Origin: a virus
Reading direction: 5' to 3' (one strand)
IMG/VR virus record: IMGVR_UViG_3300047089_000307
Coordinates: 1 to 64,000 of that record
Length of the DNA: 64,000 bases
Each line of letters opens with the position of its first letter. Within the stretch, counting starts at the first letter, position 1. A program made the position numbers and the translations under genes. The notes below the pieces were generated by a model, which saw nothing but the letters and a program-made list of their open reading frames with translations, searched no databases and had not been told where the DNA came from. Shown one piece after another: positions 11,528 through 18,364 of this stretch.

Positions 11528-12244
11528 TTATCCGCCATTTCGCCAAGCTTCAGAGTCGATGACCTGGCGGTCGTTGCCGTAGTTGTCGTAGATCACGCGG
11601 GCCAGCGCGATGACGGCGTCCTCGTAGGTTCCGGCGCCGCCGTCCAGGGCGCAGTCGTGCCAGGGGCAGTCCCCTTCCCCGTCTGGCAGCAGCTTCTCCG
11701 GGCCGAGCTCATACCACCACTGGGTTGCGGTGTTGCGGGCCGCGTCATCTTCGTGCCGCCCGGTCTCCGGGCACACCCGGTGCGGGGTGATCTCCGGCCA
11801 CCCGCGGGTCAGTGCGCCGCTCTCGGTGAGGCGCGTCACGTGATTTGCCGGGTAGCCCGCCTGCTGGCGCCCGCGGAACTTCCAGAACACGGGGTGGCGG
11901 TCGACGTACGTCCACGCGCTGAAGGCGTCCCCGGGACTCGCCTCGTAAGCGCGCACGGCTTCCTCCCAGGGGCCGGCCACGCACAGGCGCCAGTATTCCG
12001 CGTAGTGACCCGGATTCAGGCCGGTCCACGTGTAGTGCAAGACCCGGCCCTGGTCGTCATAGGCGGGGATGCTCCTCTTCCCCCCGGCGGCGTGCCACCG
12101 CGGGTCGCCCTCGTCGTGGCTGAGGCTCACCTCGGGAAGCGAGTACTCCTTGTGCGGGAGGCTGGTCAATCGTCCCTCCGGGCAGTCGGCCTGACAGCAT
12201 GCGGGGATTTCCGCACAGTGCCAGGAGTGCGGAAATCCCCACAT
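11528..12244 (-). CDS. hypothetical protein (238 aa)
   Basis: The convincing start is the ATG at 12244 (AAAGGA upstream); the open frame beyond it is not coding. The protein begins MWGFPHSWHCAEIPACC and contains several Cys/His pairs (CCQADC, CPWHDC) and an aromatic-rich centre (YAEYWRLCVAGPW). No family recognised. It heads the minus-strand methyltransferase operon. Confidence 0.65.
   Translation of the reverse strand: MWGFPHSWHCAEIPACCQADCPEGRLTSLPHKEYSLPEVSLSHDEGDPRWHAAGGKRSIPAYDDQGRVLHYTWTGLNPGHYAEYWRLCVAGPWEEAVRAYEASPGDAFSAWTYVDRHPVFWKFRGRQQAGYPANHVTRLTESGALTRGWPEITPHRVCPETGRHEDDAARNTATQWWYELGPEKLLPDGEGDCPWHDCALDGGAGTYEDAVIALARVIYDNYGNDRQVIDSEAWRNGG
12203..12240. promoter_or_regulatory. 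perfect 14-bp inverted repeat at a start codon
   Basis: GGGGATTTCCGCAC (12203-12216) and GTGCGGAAATCCCC (12227-12240) are perfect complements with a 10-nt loop, directly inside the first codons of the minus-strand gene. It may be an operator or a hairpin controlling translation. Confidence 0.6.
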
Positions 12245-12246
12245 GT

Positions 12247-12263
12247 GTCCTTTAGAGTATAAC
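12247..12263. promoter_or_regulatory. promoter element, possibly bidirectional
   Basis: On the + strand GTCCTTTAGAGTATAAC matches the phage element. On the minus strand the same bases give TATACT, 13 nt before the ATG at 12244. Confidence 0.55.
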
Positions 12264-12283
12264 ACCCGGGGTACGCTGCCTTC

Positions 12284-12544
12284 ATGGCTCACTTCCGGCC
12301 AGCCCCCCGGTTCACGGCGGGTTACTCCGGCAGCTGCTCCGGCTGCGGTAACGTCCCGGCGCCGCGCCGCGGGGGAACCTGGGCGTACTGCCCCGTTTTC
12401 ATGCGCGCTCACTACGATCCGCCCATGCTCTGCGCCCGGTTCCGTACGCTGAAGGGGTACAGGCGGCACTGGCGGAGGCATCATGAGCGATCCAGCGGTC
12501 TTCGGGTACCTGGGCCAGTCGGTCGAGGACTCGGTCCTGCATGA
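12284..12544 (+). CDS. small zinc-finger-like protein (86 aa)
   Basis: Starts MAHFRPAPRFTAGYSG and contains CSGCG...YCPV...LCARF, a possible zinc site. GC-rich third codon positions support coding. Its last 60 nt overlap the next gene in another frame. Confidence 0.5.
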   Translation: MAHFRPAPRFTAGYSGSCSGCGNVPAPRRGGTWAYCPVFMRAHYDPPMLCARFRTLKGYRRHWRRHHERSSGLRVPGPVGRGLGPA

Positions 12545-12785
12545 CCTGGCCCGGCTGCCGGAGGACATGCGCGAGGGCGGCGTGGCCAGGATCGCGCTCT
12601 TCTGCGCGCAGCAGCTCGACTCGGCCGCGGTGAACGGCCTTGCCCCCCGGGATGCGGCAGCGTACGCGCGGGAGCTGCGGCTGGCGCTGGCCCAGCTGCG
12701 GGAGATGGCGCCTGGTGAGGTGAAGGGCGACACGACGGATGAGGTCCGGGAGCGCCGCGAGCGCCGTCTCGCCGAGGGCGGGTAA
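12483..12785 (+). CDS. hypothetical protein (100 aa)
   Basis: Helical, acidic/basic protein starting MSDPAVFGYLGQSVEDSV, ending in an Arg/Glu-rich helix. No domain is recognised. It is followed directly by the phage promoter element. Confidence 0.65.
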   Translation: MSDPAVFGYLGQSVEDSVLHDLARLPEDMREGGVARIALFCAQQLDSAAVNGLAPRDAAAYARELRLALAQLREMAPGEVKGDTTDEVRERRERRLAEGG

Positions 12786-12802
12786 GTCTTTTAGGGTATA
12801 GT
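12786..12802 (+). promoter_or_regulatory. phage promoter element
   Basis: GTCTTTTAGGGTATAGT; the -10-like TATAGT (12797-12802) is 6 nt from the ATG at 12809. Confidence 0.7.
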
Positions 12803-12808
12803 TCAGGT

Positions 12809-12982
12809 ATGGGTTACTGGCAAGTGCGCGCTGAGTCGCAGGCCGGCGCGGTAGTCACGTTCAGCCTGTCCGCGCAGGACAGTGATGCCGCGGAGGAGGC
12901 CGCCCTGGAGCGGGCCCCGTTCGACCCGCACTGGATGTCCGTCGTCCAGCTGCTGCGCCCTCCGGCCGGAAGCGGCGGGTGA
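12809..12982 (+). CDS. small protein, probably leaderless (57 aa)
   Basis: MGYWQVRAESQAGAVVTFSL starts 6 nt after TATAGT with no ribosome binding site, so a leaderless mRNA is likely. The sequence reads like a small beta-alpha protein. It overlaps the GTG of the next gene by 4 nt. Function unknown. Confidence 0.6.
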   Translation: MGYWQVRAESQAGAVVTFSLSAQDSDAAEEAALERAPFDPHWMSVVQLLRPPAGSGG

Positions 12983-13248
12983 GGCTGCCCAGGGAGGCGC
13001 CCTGTAGTGAGTGCGGCGGTACGACGCGGCGTCATTCCGGAGGGTGCAGCCAGGCGCGAAATTCTCATGCCGGGTACGGTCCCGGGCTGACGGGCAAGCC
13101 GGGGACCTGCGGGGCGACGACCCGGAAGGCCGGAAAGCTGACAAGCCACATTGACCATAAGTGCCCGCTGAAGCTGCTGACGGGCGGCAAGCCTCACCCG
13201 GGATCGCACGTCTGCAACATCCCGAGCTGCGAGGTGACCTGGTATTAG
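12979..13248 (+). CDS. zinc-ribbon protein (89 aa)
   Basis: A GTG start overlaps the previous stop. It contains CSECGGTTRRHSGGC and a C-terminal CNIPSC. It is related to the next gene (CDFCGGTTRKHAGNC), so the two probably arose by duplication. Likely metal binding; role unknown. Confidence 0.65.
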   Translation: MRLPREAPCSECGGTTRRHSGGCSQARNSHAGYGPGLTGKPGTCGATTRKAGKLTSHIDHKCPLKLLTGGKPHPGSHVCNIPSCEVTWY

Positions 13249-13260
13249 GAGGATGTCGCA

Positions 13261-13536
13261 ATGGCCACGCCGTGTGATTTCTGCGGGGGGACGACGAGGA
13301 AGCACGCGGGCAACTGCCCGTTCGGGCCGACTGACGCTCCGCGAGCTGATCCTGGCAATAAGCACAAGGGTCATCGCCATGACTACAAGCCGAACGGCAC
13401 GCGTGAGGGACCGGTGACCAGGGAACGGCGCGGCCTGCGCTGGGTGAAGGTCCGGACGACCTATTACTTTGAGCGCTGTGGCGTACCGGACTGCCCGCAG
13501 CCGGACCGGACGGCAACCTCCACCCGTGACGTGTGA
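13261..13536 (+). CDS. zinc-ribbon protein, paralogue (91 aa)
   Basis: AGGAGG precedes the ATG. CDFCGGTTRKHAGNC at the N-terminus and CGVPDC near the C-terminus mirror the upstream gene; a basic central part (KHKGHRHDYK) may bind nucleic acid. Confidence 0.65.
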   Translation: MATPCDFCGGTTRKHAGNCPFGPTDAPRADPGNKHKGHRHDYKPNGTREGPVTRERRGLRWVKVRTTYYFERCGVPDCPQPDRTATSTRDV

Positions 13537-13543
13537 GCTTGCC

Positions 13544-13705
13544 TTACCGGTGCGGCCACCAGGAGCCGAAGACGGAGTGCAGTGCGAGGAACAGCAGGCC
13601 GAGGACGGACAGGCCCTGCCAGGTGAACGGGACATGGCCGCCTGAGCCTGCCCAGTACAGGATGAACGCGACCCCGAAGAGGATCGCGCTGATGATGCCG
13701 AACAT
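13544..13705 (-). CDS. small membrane protein (53 aa)
   Basis: MFGIISAILFGVAFILYWAG forms a first transmembrane segment and LSVLGLLFLALHSVFG a second. AAGGAGGT lies 7 nt before the ATG, an optimal ribosome binding site. Convergent with its neighbours. Similar two-helix peptides are common in actinophages; function unknown. Confidence 0.75.
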   Translation of the reverse strand: MFGIISAILFGVAFILYWAGSGGHVPFTWQGLSVLGLLFLALHSVFGSWWPHR

Positions 13706-13779
13706 GCAGGTCACCTCCTTACGGGAGGCTACCCCCGGAAGTCCTTGTTGATGCGGCACGGGGACGGTAGCGTGTAAGA

Positions 13780-13796
13780 GTCTTTTAGGGTATGGT
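13780..13796 (+). promoter_or_regulatory. phage promoter element
   Basis: GTCTTTTAGGGTATGGT, identical to the 12786 copy over its first 14 bases, 44 nt before the HTH gene. Confidence 0.7.
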
Positions 13797-13840
13797 GATG
13801 TCAGATTTCACGCCCCCTCAGCAAGGAGACTCACGTACCG

Positions 13841-14137
13841 ATGACTTCCCGGATAGTGACGGCGACCACAGTCAGTGACGCCGTCAAGGACATGCTCCGC
13901 CGTCAGATCAGGGCAGGGTGGACGTCCGAGCGCATCGCCTGGGCGATGCAGCAGCTGGGGCACGAGGGCTGGAATGCCCATACCGCCACCAGCTTGACCA
14001 GGCCAGGGACCAGGCCCCTGTCCGTGGACGAGGCGCTTGGCCTGATGGCCGCCCTCAAGAGCCGCAGCAGCATCCTCGCCAAGGAGGCCGGCCGCCTGGA
14101 GGCCATCCTGGTCAAGAAGGAGGAGGCGTCCCAGTGA
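13841..14137 (+). CDS. Xre-like helix-turn-helix protein (98 aa)
   Basis: Residues about 22-65 (SERIAWAMQQLGHEGWNAHT...GTRPLSVDEALGLM) follow the pattern of Xre-family DNA-binding domains. AAGGAG lies upstream of the ATG. It ends by overlapping the DGQHR-domain gene, with which it is probably co-expressed. It may be a phage repressor or regulator. Confidence 0.65.
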   Translation: MTSRIVTATTVSDAVKDMLRRQIRAGWTSERIAWAMQQLGHEGWNAHTATSLTRPGTRPLSVDEALGLMAALKSRSSILAKEAGRLEAILVKKEEASQ

Positions 14138-15006
14138 TCAACCCGGACCCCTTCAGTGTCAAGGCCGTTCAGATTCCCGGTGCCCCCGAGGGGGTGACAA
14201 TGCGGGCGATCATGATGACCCCGGAGATCGCCACCCTGTGGCGGCTTTCCTCGCAGGCCATGCAGCGCACTAAGCGGGAGGTCGTCAGCAACGCCTACGC
14301 CCGCGACATGGCAGAAAAGCGGTGGAAGTTCAACGGCGAGACCATCGTCAAGGACAAGCTCGGCAACCTGGTTCAGGGCCAGCACCGCCTGGAGGGAGTC
14401 GAGAAGAGCGGCCAGGCCGTCCTGCTGCTTCTGGTGGAGGGCGTTGAGCCCGACGTCATGGACACTTTCGACACGGGCCTGCCGAGGTACTACTTCGACA
14501 TGCTCAAGGTGAAGGGCTACAGCAACGTCATGGGCGTGTCGTCAATCACGCGCGCCATGTGGCAATGGGACAGGGGCCGTCTCATGATGGCCATCGCAGG
14601 CGGGGCCGAGCGCCCGTCCCGCACGGAGCTGGACGCCTACCTGGCGGCCCACGATGACGAGATCCGGGCCGCGGCAGCCTACGCCGACCGTCTCCGGCAC
14701 CGCGTGCCGCTGCCCCAGTCGGTGCTGGGCACGGCAACTATCATTCTCAACCGCATCAGCGTGGAAGCCGCGTCGGAGTTCTTCAACAGCCTGGCCTACG
14801 GGGCTGAGCTGGCCGAGACCAATCCCGTCCTGGTACTGCGCAACCAGCTGTACCGCTATCTCAACAGCGGGAAGCTGCCGACCGTCGATGAGCGCCGGGC
14901 GTACCTGTTCGGGGCCTGGAACGACTGGCGCGCGGGCGAGAAGCGCATTCGCATCCAGCCCTGGCGGGGGCAGCTCACGTTCAAGAACTACCCCGTCCCG
15001 AAGTAA
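14134..15006 (+). CDS. DGQHR/ParB-like domain protein
   Basis: The GTG at 14134 has AAGGAGGAGG upstream and gives 290 aa. NAYARDMAEKRWKFNGETIV followed by GNLVQGQHRLEGVEKSGQ resembles the ParB/Srx-type N-terminal domains of phage and plasmid proteins, with GQHR as the core. MDTFDTGLPR follows as in that family. The C-terminal two thirds are helical. It may bind DNA or nucleotides (some relatives are CTPases or nucleases); exact role unknown. Confidence 0.7.
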   Translation: MINPDPFSVKAVQIPGAPEGVTMRAIMMTPEIATLWRLSSQAMQRTKREVVSNAYARDMAEKRWKFNGETIVKDKLGNLVQGQHRLEGVEKSGQAVLLLLVEGVEPDVMDTFDTGLPRYYFDMLKVKGYSNVMGVSSITRAMWQWDRGRLMMAIAGGAERPSRTELDAYLAAHDDEIRAAAAYADRLRHRVPLPQSVLGTATIILNRISVEAASEFFNSLAYGAELAETNPVLVLRNQLYRYLNSGKLPTVDERRAYLFGAWNDWRAGEKRIRIQPWRGQLTFKNYPVPK

Positions 15007-15019
15007 GGAAGGGAACTAC

Positions 15020-15439
15020 GTGAACAAGATCGTAACTGCCGCCTGCGCCGCGGCACTGGCTGCGGCACTGGCCGCCTGCGGAGGCGGCGGGGGCAGCAGC
15101 TCCGGCGCGGCGCGGTCGGCCGCAGGCAGCATCGCGGCCAACCCGACCGTGAAGGCGGACGAGCAGGCCGCCGCGAAGCTCATCCAGGGCTGCCTCACGG
15201 CGGCGCACATCGCGGACGTGAAGTCCTGCATCCTCGGCAAGGTGTCCAAGGACAAGCGCACGGCCCTTGGCCAGTGCCTCGCCAGGGACGCGGCCGGGGT
15301 GGTCGGCCGCGCTGATGCCAGGGCGAAGTTCGCGCAGGGAGCGCAGGCATGCGTCACCACGGCCCTGGCCGTTCCCGTCCCGGGGGCCTCCGCGAACATC
15401 CCCGGGGTCACGGTGACGCCGGGCCCGAGCGCGTCATGA
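15020..15439 (+). CDS. putative lipoprotein (139 aa)
   Basis: A GTG start has AAGGAAGGGA upstream. The N-terminal signal (MNKIVTAACAAALAAALAAC) ends in the lipobox LAAC, followed by a Gly/Ser linker. The mature part has pairs of Cys. Phage lipoproteins can block superinfection at the cell surface, but nothing specific supports that here. Confidence 0.7.
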   Translation: MNKIVTAACAAALAAALAACGGGGGSSSGAARSAAGSIAANPTVKADEQAAAKLIQGCLTAAHIADVKSCILGKVSKDKRTALGQCLARDAAGVVGRADARAKFAQGAQACVTTALAVPVPGASANIPGVTVTPGPSAS

Positions 15440-15792
15440 GTACCCCTGAGCAGTTCCCGGCGACGGTCGCTGACCGCTCGCCGGGGCTGGCCGGCGCTGC
15501 TGCGTACTCAAGCTCTTACGCCCCCCGCAGGACCTTCCCGGTCAGCACGGAGGATGCCGTGCGCGGGGATGCCAGAAAATGCCCGGTCGCGCAGGCGTGC
15601 CGACAGATGTGGCCCGGGTGCGAGCCGCACATCGAGGGCGACGACCCGCACGTCATCCTCGCAGACGGTATCCGCATCCCCGTCCGGCTGGACCCGCGCC
15701 TCATTGAGGACATCGGCAGGTTTGACCGGGGCGAGGACGGCTGCTTCACGACGGGGTCCCTCGTGATCACCGGAGGGGAGTTCTGGCGATGA
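15436..15792 (+). CDS. hypothetical protein (118 aa)
   Basis: The ATG overlaps the previous TGA. Starts MSTPEQFPATVADRSPGLAG; a Cys-containing centre (KCPVAQACRQMWPGC) is followed by a beta-rich part. No family recognised. Confidence 0.6.
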   Translation: MSTPEQFPATVADRSPGLAGAAAYSSSYAPRRTFPVSTEDAVRGDARKCPVAQACRQMWPGCEPHIEGDDPHVILADGIRIPVRLDPRLIEDIGRFDRGEDGCFTTGSLVITGGEFWR

Positions 15793-16142
15793 GCTCACCG
15801 GAGGCGATCGACGTTACCCGCGAGGATGGCGTCACCCTTACCTGCGCCCGGTGCGGGGTGCAGCGCAGCCTGCCGCGCAACTGGCGGCAGCTCATGCAGG
15901 AGGACCCTCTGACGCCGCCGGACTGGGACGGGGTCCTGCGCTGCCAGGCCAGCCACCTGCCTGAGCCGATGCACGGGTTCGAGGGCGTGGAGAACGAGGA
16001 CGGCCAGTACAAGCGCTGGCGCGGCCGGTGCGCGTGCGGCCACGAGGCACCGTGGACGGCGGATAAGGACGCAGCCTGGGAGGAAATGGCAGCGCACCTC
16101 CTGCCCGCCCTGCTCGCCGCGATGGCCAGGGGGCAGTCATGA
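15789..16142 (+). CDS. zinc-ribbon-like protein (117 aa)
   Basis: LTCARCGVQRSL and RCACGHEAPW give two Cys pairs; the rest is helical (AWEEMAAHLLPALLAAMA). Overlaps both neighbours by 4 nt. Function unknown. Confidence 0.65.
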   Translation: MSSPEAIDVTREDGVTLTCARCGVQRSLPRNWRQLMQEDPLTPPDWDGVLRCQASHLPEPMHGFEGVENEDGQYKRWRGRCACGHEAPWTADKDAAWEEMAAHLLPALLAAMARGQS

Positions 16143-16222
16143 CCTTTCGCTATCGCTACTTCGTCACCGGGTTCAGCGACTCCCGATCGGGCCTCAGCGG
16201 CCGGATGGAGATGATCCGATGA
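16139..16222 (+). CDS. tiny ORF (27 aa)
   Basis: MTFRYRYFVTGFSDSRSGLS overlaps both neighbours with ATGA junctions, consistent with translational coupling. Function unknown. Confidence 0.4.
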   Translation: MTFRYRYFVTGFSDSRSGLSGRMEMIR

Positions 16223-16464
16223 CTACCGCGGAGCTGCTCCGCAAGGCTGCCGCCGCCCTGGACGACGGCTCCAGCCCGCTGGATAACTGGTTCCTGACGG
16301 AGAACGGCGTCACCATTGACCAGGCGCATGCCCTGGCCGGGCAGCTGGCGATCGGCGCCCGGGTCGTGGCGGCGGGCATCGAGAGCCCGAAGTCGGTCCA
16401 GGGTGCCGCCATGCTGCGCACCATGGCCGCGGAAGTGCTCAAGAGCGAGGAAGGGAAGAAGTGA
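16219..16464 (+). CDS. hypothetical protein (81 aa)
   Basis: Starts MTTAELLRKAAAALDDGSSP; helical with a C-terminal KSEEGKK. Coupled to neighbours by overlapping start and stop codons. Confidence 0.6.
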   Translation: MTTAELLRKAAAALDDGSSPLDNWFLTENGVTIDQAHALAGQLAIGARVVAAGIESPKSVQGAAMLRTMAAEVLKSEEGKK

Positions 16465-16691
16465 GCATGGCCAACAGCGGACCGTCGTTCCTGCCGCGCG
16501 AGGACCCCCCCGGCAGCAGCGAAGCCGCGTGGAATGCCTTCAGGGGCCTCATCGCGGTCGCGATCAGGGACTACCCGGCCTACGCCGGCCGGCCCGGCTG
16601 GTCTTACGGCCTGGACCCGCTGGACTTCGAGGACTTCGTCCCGGAGCTGGCGGACTACATCATGGCCGTCGTCACGGGGAGCGCCCGGTGA
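16461..16691 (+). CDS. hypothetical protein (76 aa)
   Basis: A GTG start overlaps the previous stop; acidic, with DPLDFEDFVPELADYIM near the end. No family recognised. Confidence 0.55.
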   Translation: MSMANSGPSFLPREDPPGSSEAAWNAFRGLIAVAIRDYPAYAGRPGWSYGLDPLDFEDFVPELADYIMAVVTGSAR

Positions 16692-17791
16692 CCGCGGAGA
16701 ACGGGCTTGATGCCCTCGCCGACCGGAGGCGGGCTGCCAGGGGCCGGAGCATCCCGAAGATCAGCCTCCTGTCCGCCGCGGGCATTGAGTCGGCCGGCTG
16801 GGGCATCGTCATTGCCCACCTGGTGAAGTGGGCCGTCTCGTTCGGGTACTTTGCCACCTGGCAGCTGAAGTACCCGGGGCCGCTGTACGGGAATGGCAAG
16901 CCCTACCTGCTCTGGTACGGCAAGGACTTCTGGGACCGGCTGCCCGTCCACGTCCAGAACGGGCTCCCCGGTGAAGTCGCCGTCTTGTGCGGCCTGGCAA
17001 CTGCGGGAATCCTCATCGCCATGAGCTGCCTGGCCTTCGCCAGGGCAGGTGAGGCGGGCCGCAAGGCAGTGCTCGCGACAGGCGTCCTGGCGGCGCTGGC
17101 CTGCGGCTGCCTGACGGCCCTGGAAATCGCGCGCCTCCTGTCCGGCTGGCACGTGCACTGGTTCCCCGGCGGCGGCCCGGAGCCCGCCTGGTGGATCACG
17201 TGGCGGCACGACATCCGGGACGTCGGCATCACGCTGATCGCGACCATCATCGTGCGGCTGATGTTCGCCAAGCCGAAGTACGGCGTGGACGACAACCCCG
17301 GGCCGGCCGTCTACCTGACCAGGATGCCGCTGGCCATCGGCGCGGCGCTCATCCCCGTCGCCATCGTGGGCGTCATCGCCTGGAAGCTGCCCTGGCTCAC
17401 GCACCATGGCGTGGAGGTCCCGGCCCGGTACGGGGCAGCGGCAGCGGCCTCCAACGAGTGGCTCGCGGCGGGCACCTGGATAGCCAGCGTGATGGGCATC
17501 CTCGGCGGCCTGGTCGCGACCCGGGTCATCCAGCGGGTCGCCGACGACATCCAGTGGTTCTGGGCGGAGCGCTCGGCGGCGAAGCTGCGGGCGCAGGGGT
17601 TCCTGTCCACCGGGCGGGTGATCGGCACGCCAGCTCACCGGCTGCGGGTGCACTGGCTGCTGGATAACAGCCCCGAGCTGCCCGTCCGCAGTCCCTGGCT
17701 CGTGCGGATCATGGTGGCCATCGCGTTCCTGTCCCTGCTGTTCGCGGGAGCCGGGGCGTGGCTCAACCTGGCCGGCCCGGCGGCGCACTGA
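16688..17791 (+). CDS. multi-pass membrane protein (367 aa)
   Basis: The GTG at 16688 overlaps the preceding stop. Hydrophobic segments occur near residues 35-55, 95-120, 125-150, 180-200, 215-240, 265-290 and 340-362, giving about six to seven transmembrane helices. DUF2637-like features (SxGxxFSW-type) are not clear, and no transporter signature is evident. It lies in a run of small phage genes. Confidence 0.65.
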   Translation: MTAENGLDALADRRRAARGRSIPKISLLSAAGIESAGWGIVIAHLVKWAVSFGYFATWQLKYPGPLYGNGKPYLLWYGKDFWDRLPVHVQNGLPGEVAVLCGLATAGILIAMSCLAFARAGEAGRKAVLATGVLAALACGCLTALEIARLLSGWHVHWFPGGGPEPAWWITWRHDIRDVGITLIATIIVRLMFAKPKYGVDDNPGPAVYLTRMPLAIGAALIPVAIVGVIAWKLPWLTHHGVEVPARYGAAAAASNEWLAAGTWIASVMGILGGLVATRVIQRVADDIQWFWAERSAAKLRAQGFLSTGRVIGTPAHRLRVHWLLDNSPELPVRSPWLVRIMVAIAFLSLLFAGAGAWLNLAGPAAH

Positions 17792-17952
17792 TGGGGCCAC
17801 AGGACTGGCGGCTTCTCGCCCGCGTCCTGCGCCTGGGCGGAAGGCGGACCTGGGGGATTAACGAGCCGGGTACCCGTCACCTGGGGTCCATCCTGGAGGC
17901 GATGGCCGGGGAAGCTGAGGCCATCGCCATGGAAGAAGAGGAGGTGCGCTAG
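17791..17952 (+). CDS. hypothetical protein (53 aa)
   Basis: The ATG shares its A with the previous stop. MGPQDWRLLARVLRLGGRRT is basic and the C-terminus (AIAMEEEEVR) acidic. Function unknown. Confidence 0.5.
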   Translation: MGPQDWRLLARVLRLGGRRTWGINEPGTRHLGSILEAMAGEAEAIAMEEEEVR

Positions 17953-17957
17953 CCGGG

Positions 17958-18221
17958 ATGGGCGTTAAGTTCACGCAGACTCCTGTCGCCCCGGGCGACC
18001 GGTACGGGCACCTGGTCATCGAGCGTGAGGTGGCCAGGGGCCCGTACGGGCACGAGACCCGGCGCATGGTCCTGGTCCGCTGCGACTGCGGTGACCTGGT
18101 CGTGAAGGTCCTGAAGGACCTGCGCGCGGGGGTGAGGTCCTGTAGCCCGTCGTGCCCGCAAAGGTATGTTAAAGTCTTACCGACGAGTGCTCCTGTCGTT
18201 GGCCCGCGTTTTTCCGGATGA
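17958..18221 (+). CDS. small zinc-ribbon protein (87 aa)
   Basis: GDRYGHLVIEREVARGPYGH followed by LVRCDCGD and LRAGVRSCSPSC resembles the zinc-binding element often found next to or within HNH/AP2 homing endonucleases. No nuclease domain follows. The last 15 residues overlap the leader region and may not be functional. Confidence 0.6.
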   Translation: MGVKFTQTPVAPGDRYGHLVIEREVARGPYGHETRRMVLVRCDCGDLVVKVLKDLRAGVRSCSPSCPQRYVKVLPTSAPVVGPRFSG

Positions 18222-18238
18222 GGGGCGACTCAGGAAAC

Positions 18239-18274
18239 GGCGGCTTCCCGTGCCAGCGGGAGGCCGCCTTTTTA
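18239..18274 (+). terminator. rho-independent terminator before the head module
   Basis: GGCGGCTTCCCG (18239-18250) pairs with CGGGAGGCCGCC (18257-18268), followed by TTTTTA. Confidence 0.85.
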
Positions 18275-18290
18275 GTTGCCGGGACAGACT

Positions 18291-18364
18291 GGATTAGACT
18301 GGCCCTCAATGCTGCGGCCTGCGGGAGCCAGCCGGGAACTGATTCCTGGAGCCAGCCATCGCCG
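18291..18364 (+). repeat. 74-bp leader repeat, copy A (before terL)
   Basis: This segment matches 50942-51015 at 68 of 74 positions. It contains a -10-like TAGACT (18295-18300), an ATG (18309) opening a short frame MLRPAGASRELIPGASH, a hairpin CCGGGAA-CTGA-TTCCTGG, and GGAG 6 nt before an ATC where the downstream protein frame begins in the +1 frame. Confidence 0.85.

Noticed and set aside
12244-12733. N-terminal 163-residue extension of the 11528-12244 minus-strand gene
   Set aside because: It crosses the promoter element and opposes two + strand genes; the ATG at 12244 has a ribosome binding site.
16655-17800. 381-aa minus-strand ORF opposite the membrane protein
   Set aside because: A shadow frame with proline/arginine-biased composition; the + strand frame has clear hydrophobic helices and coupled starts.
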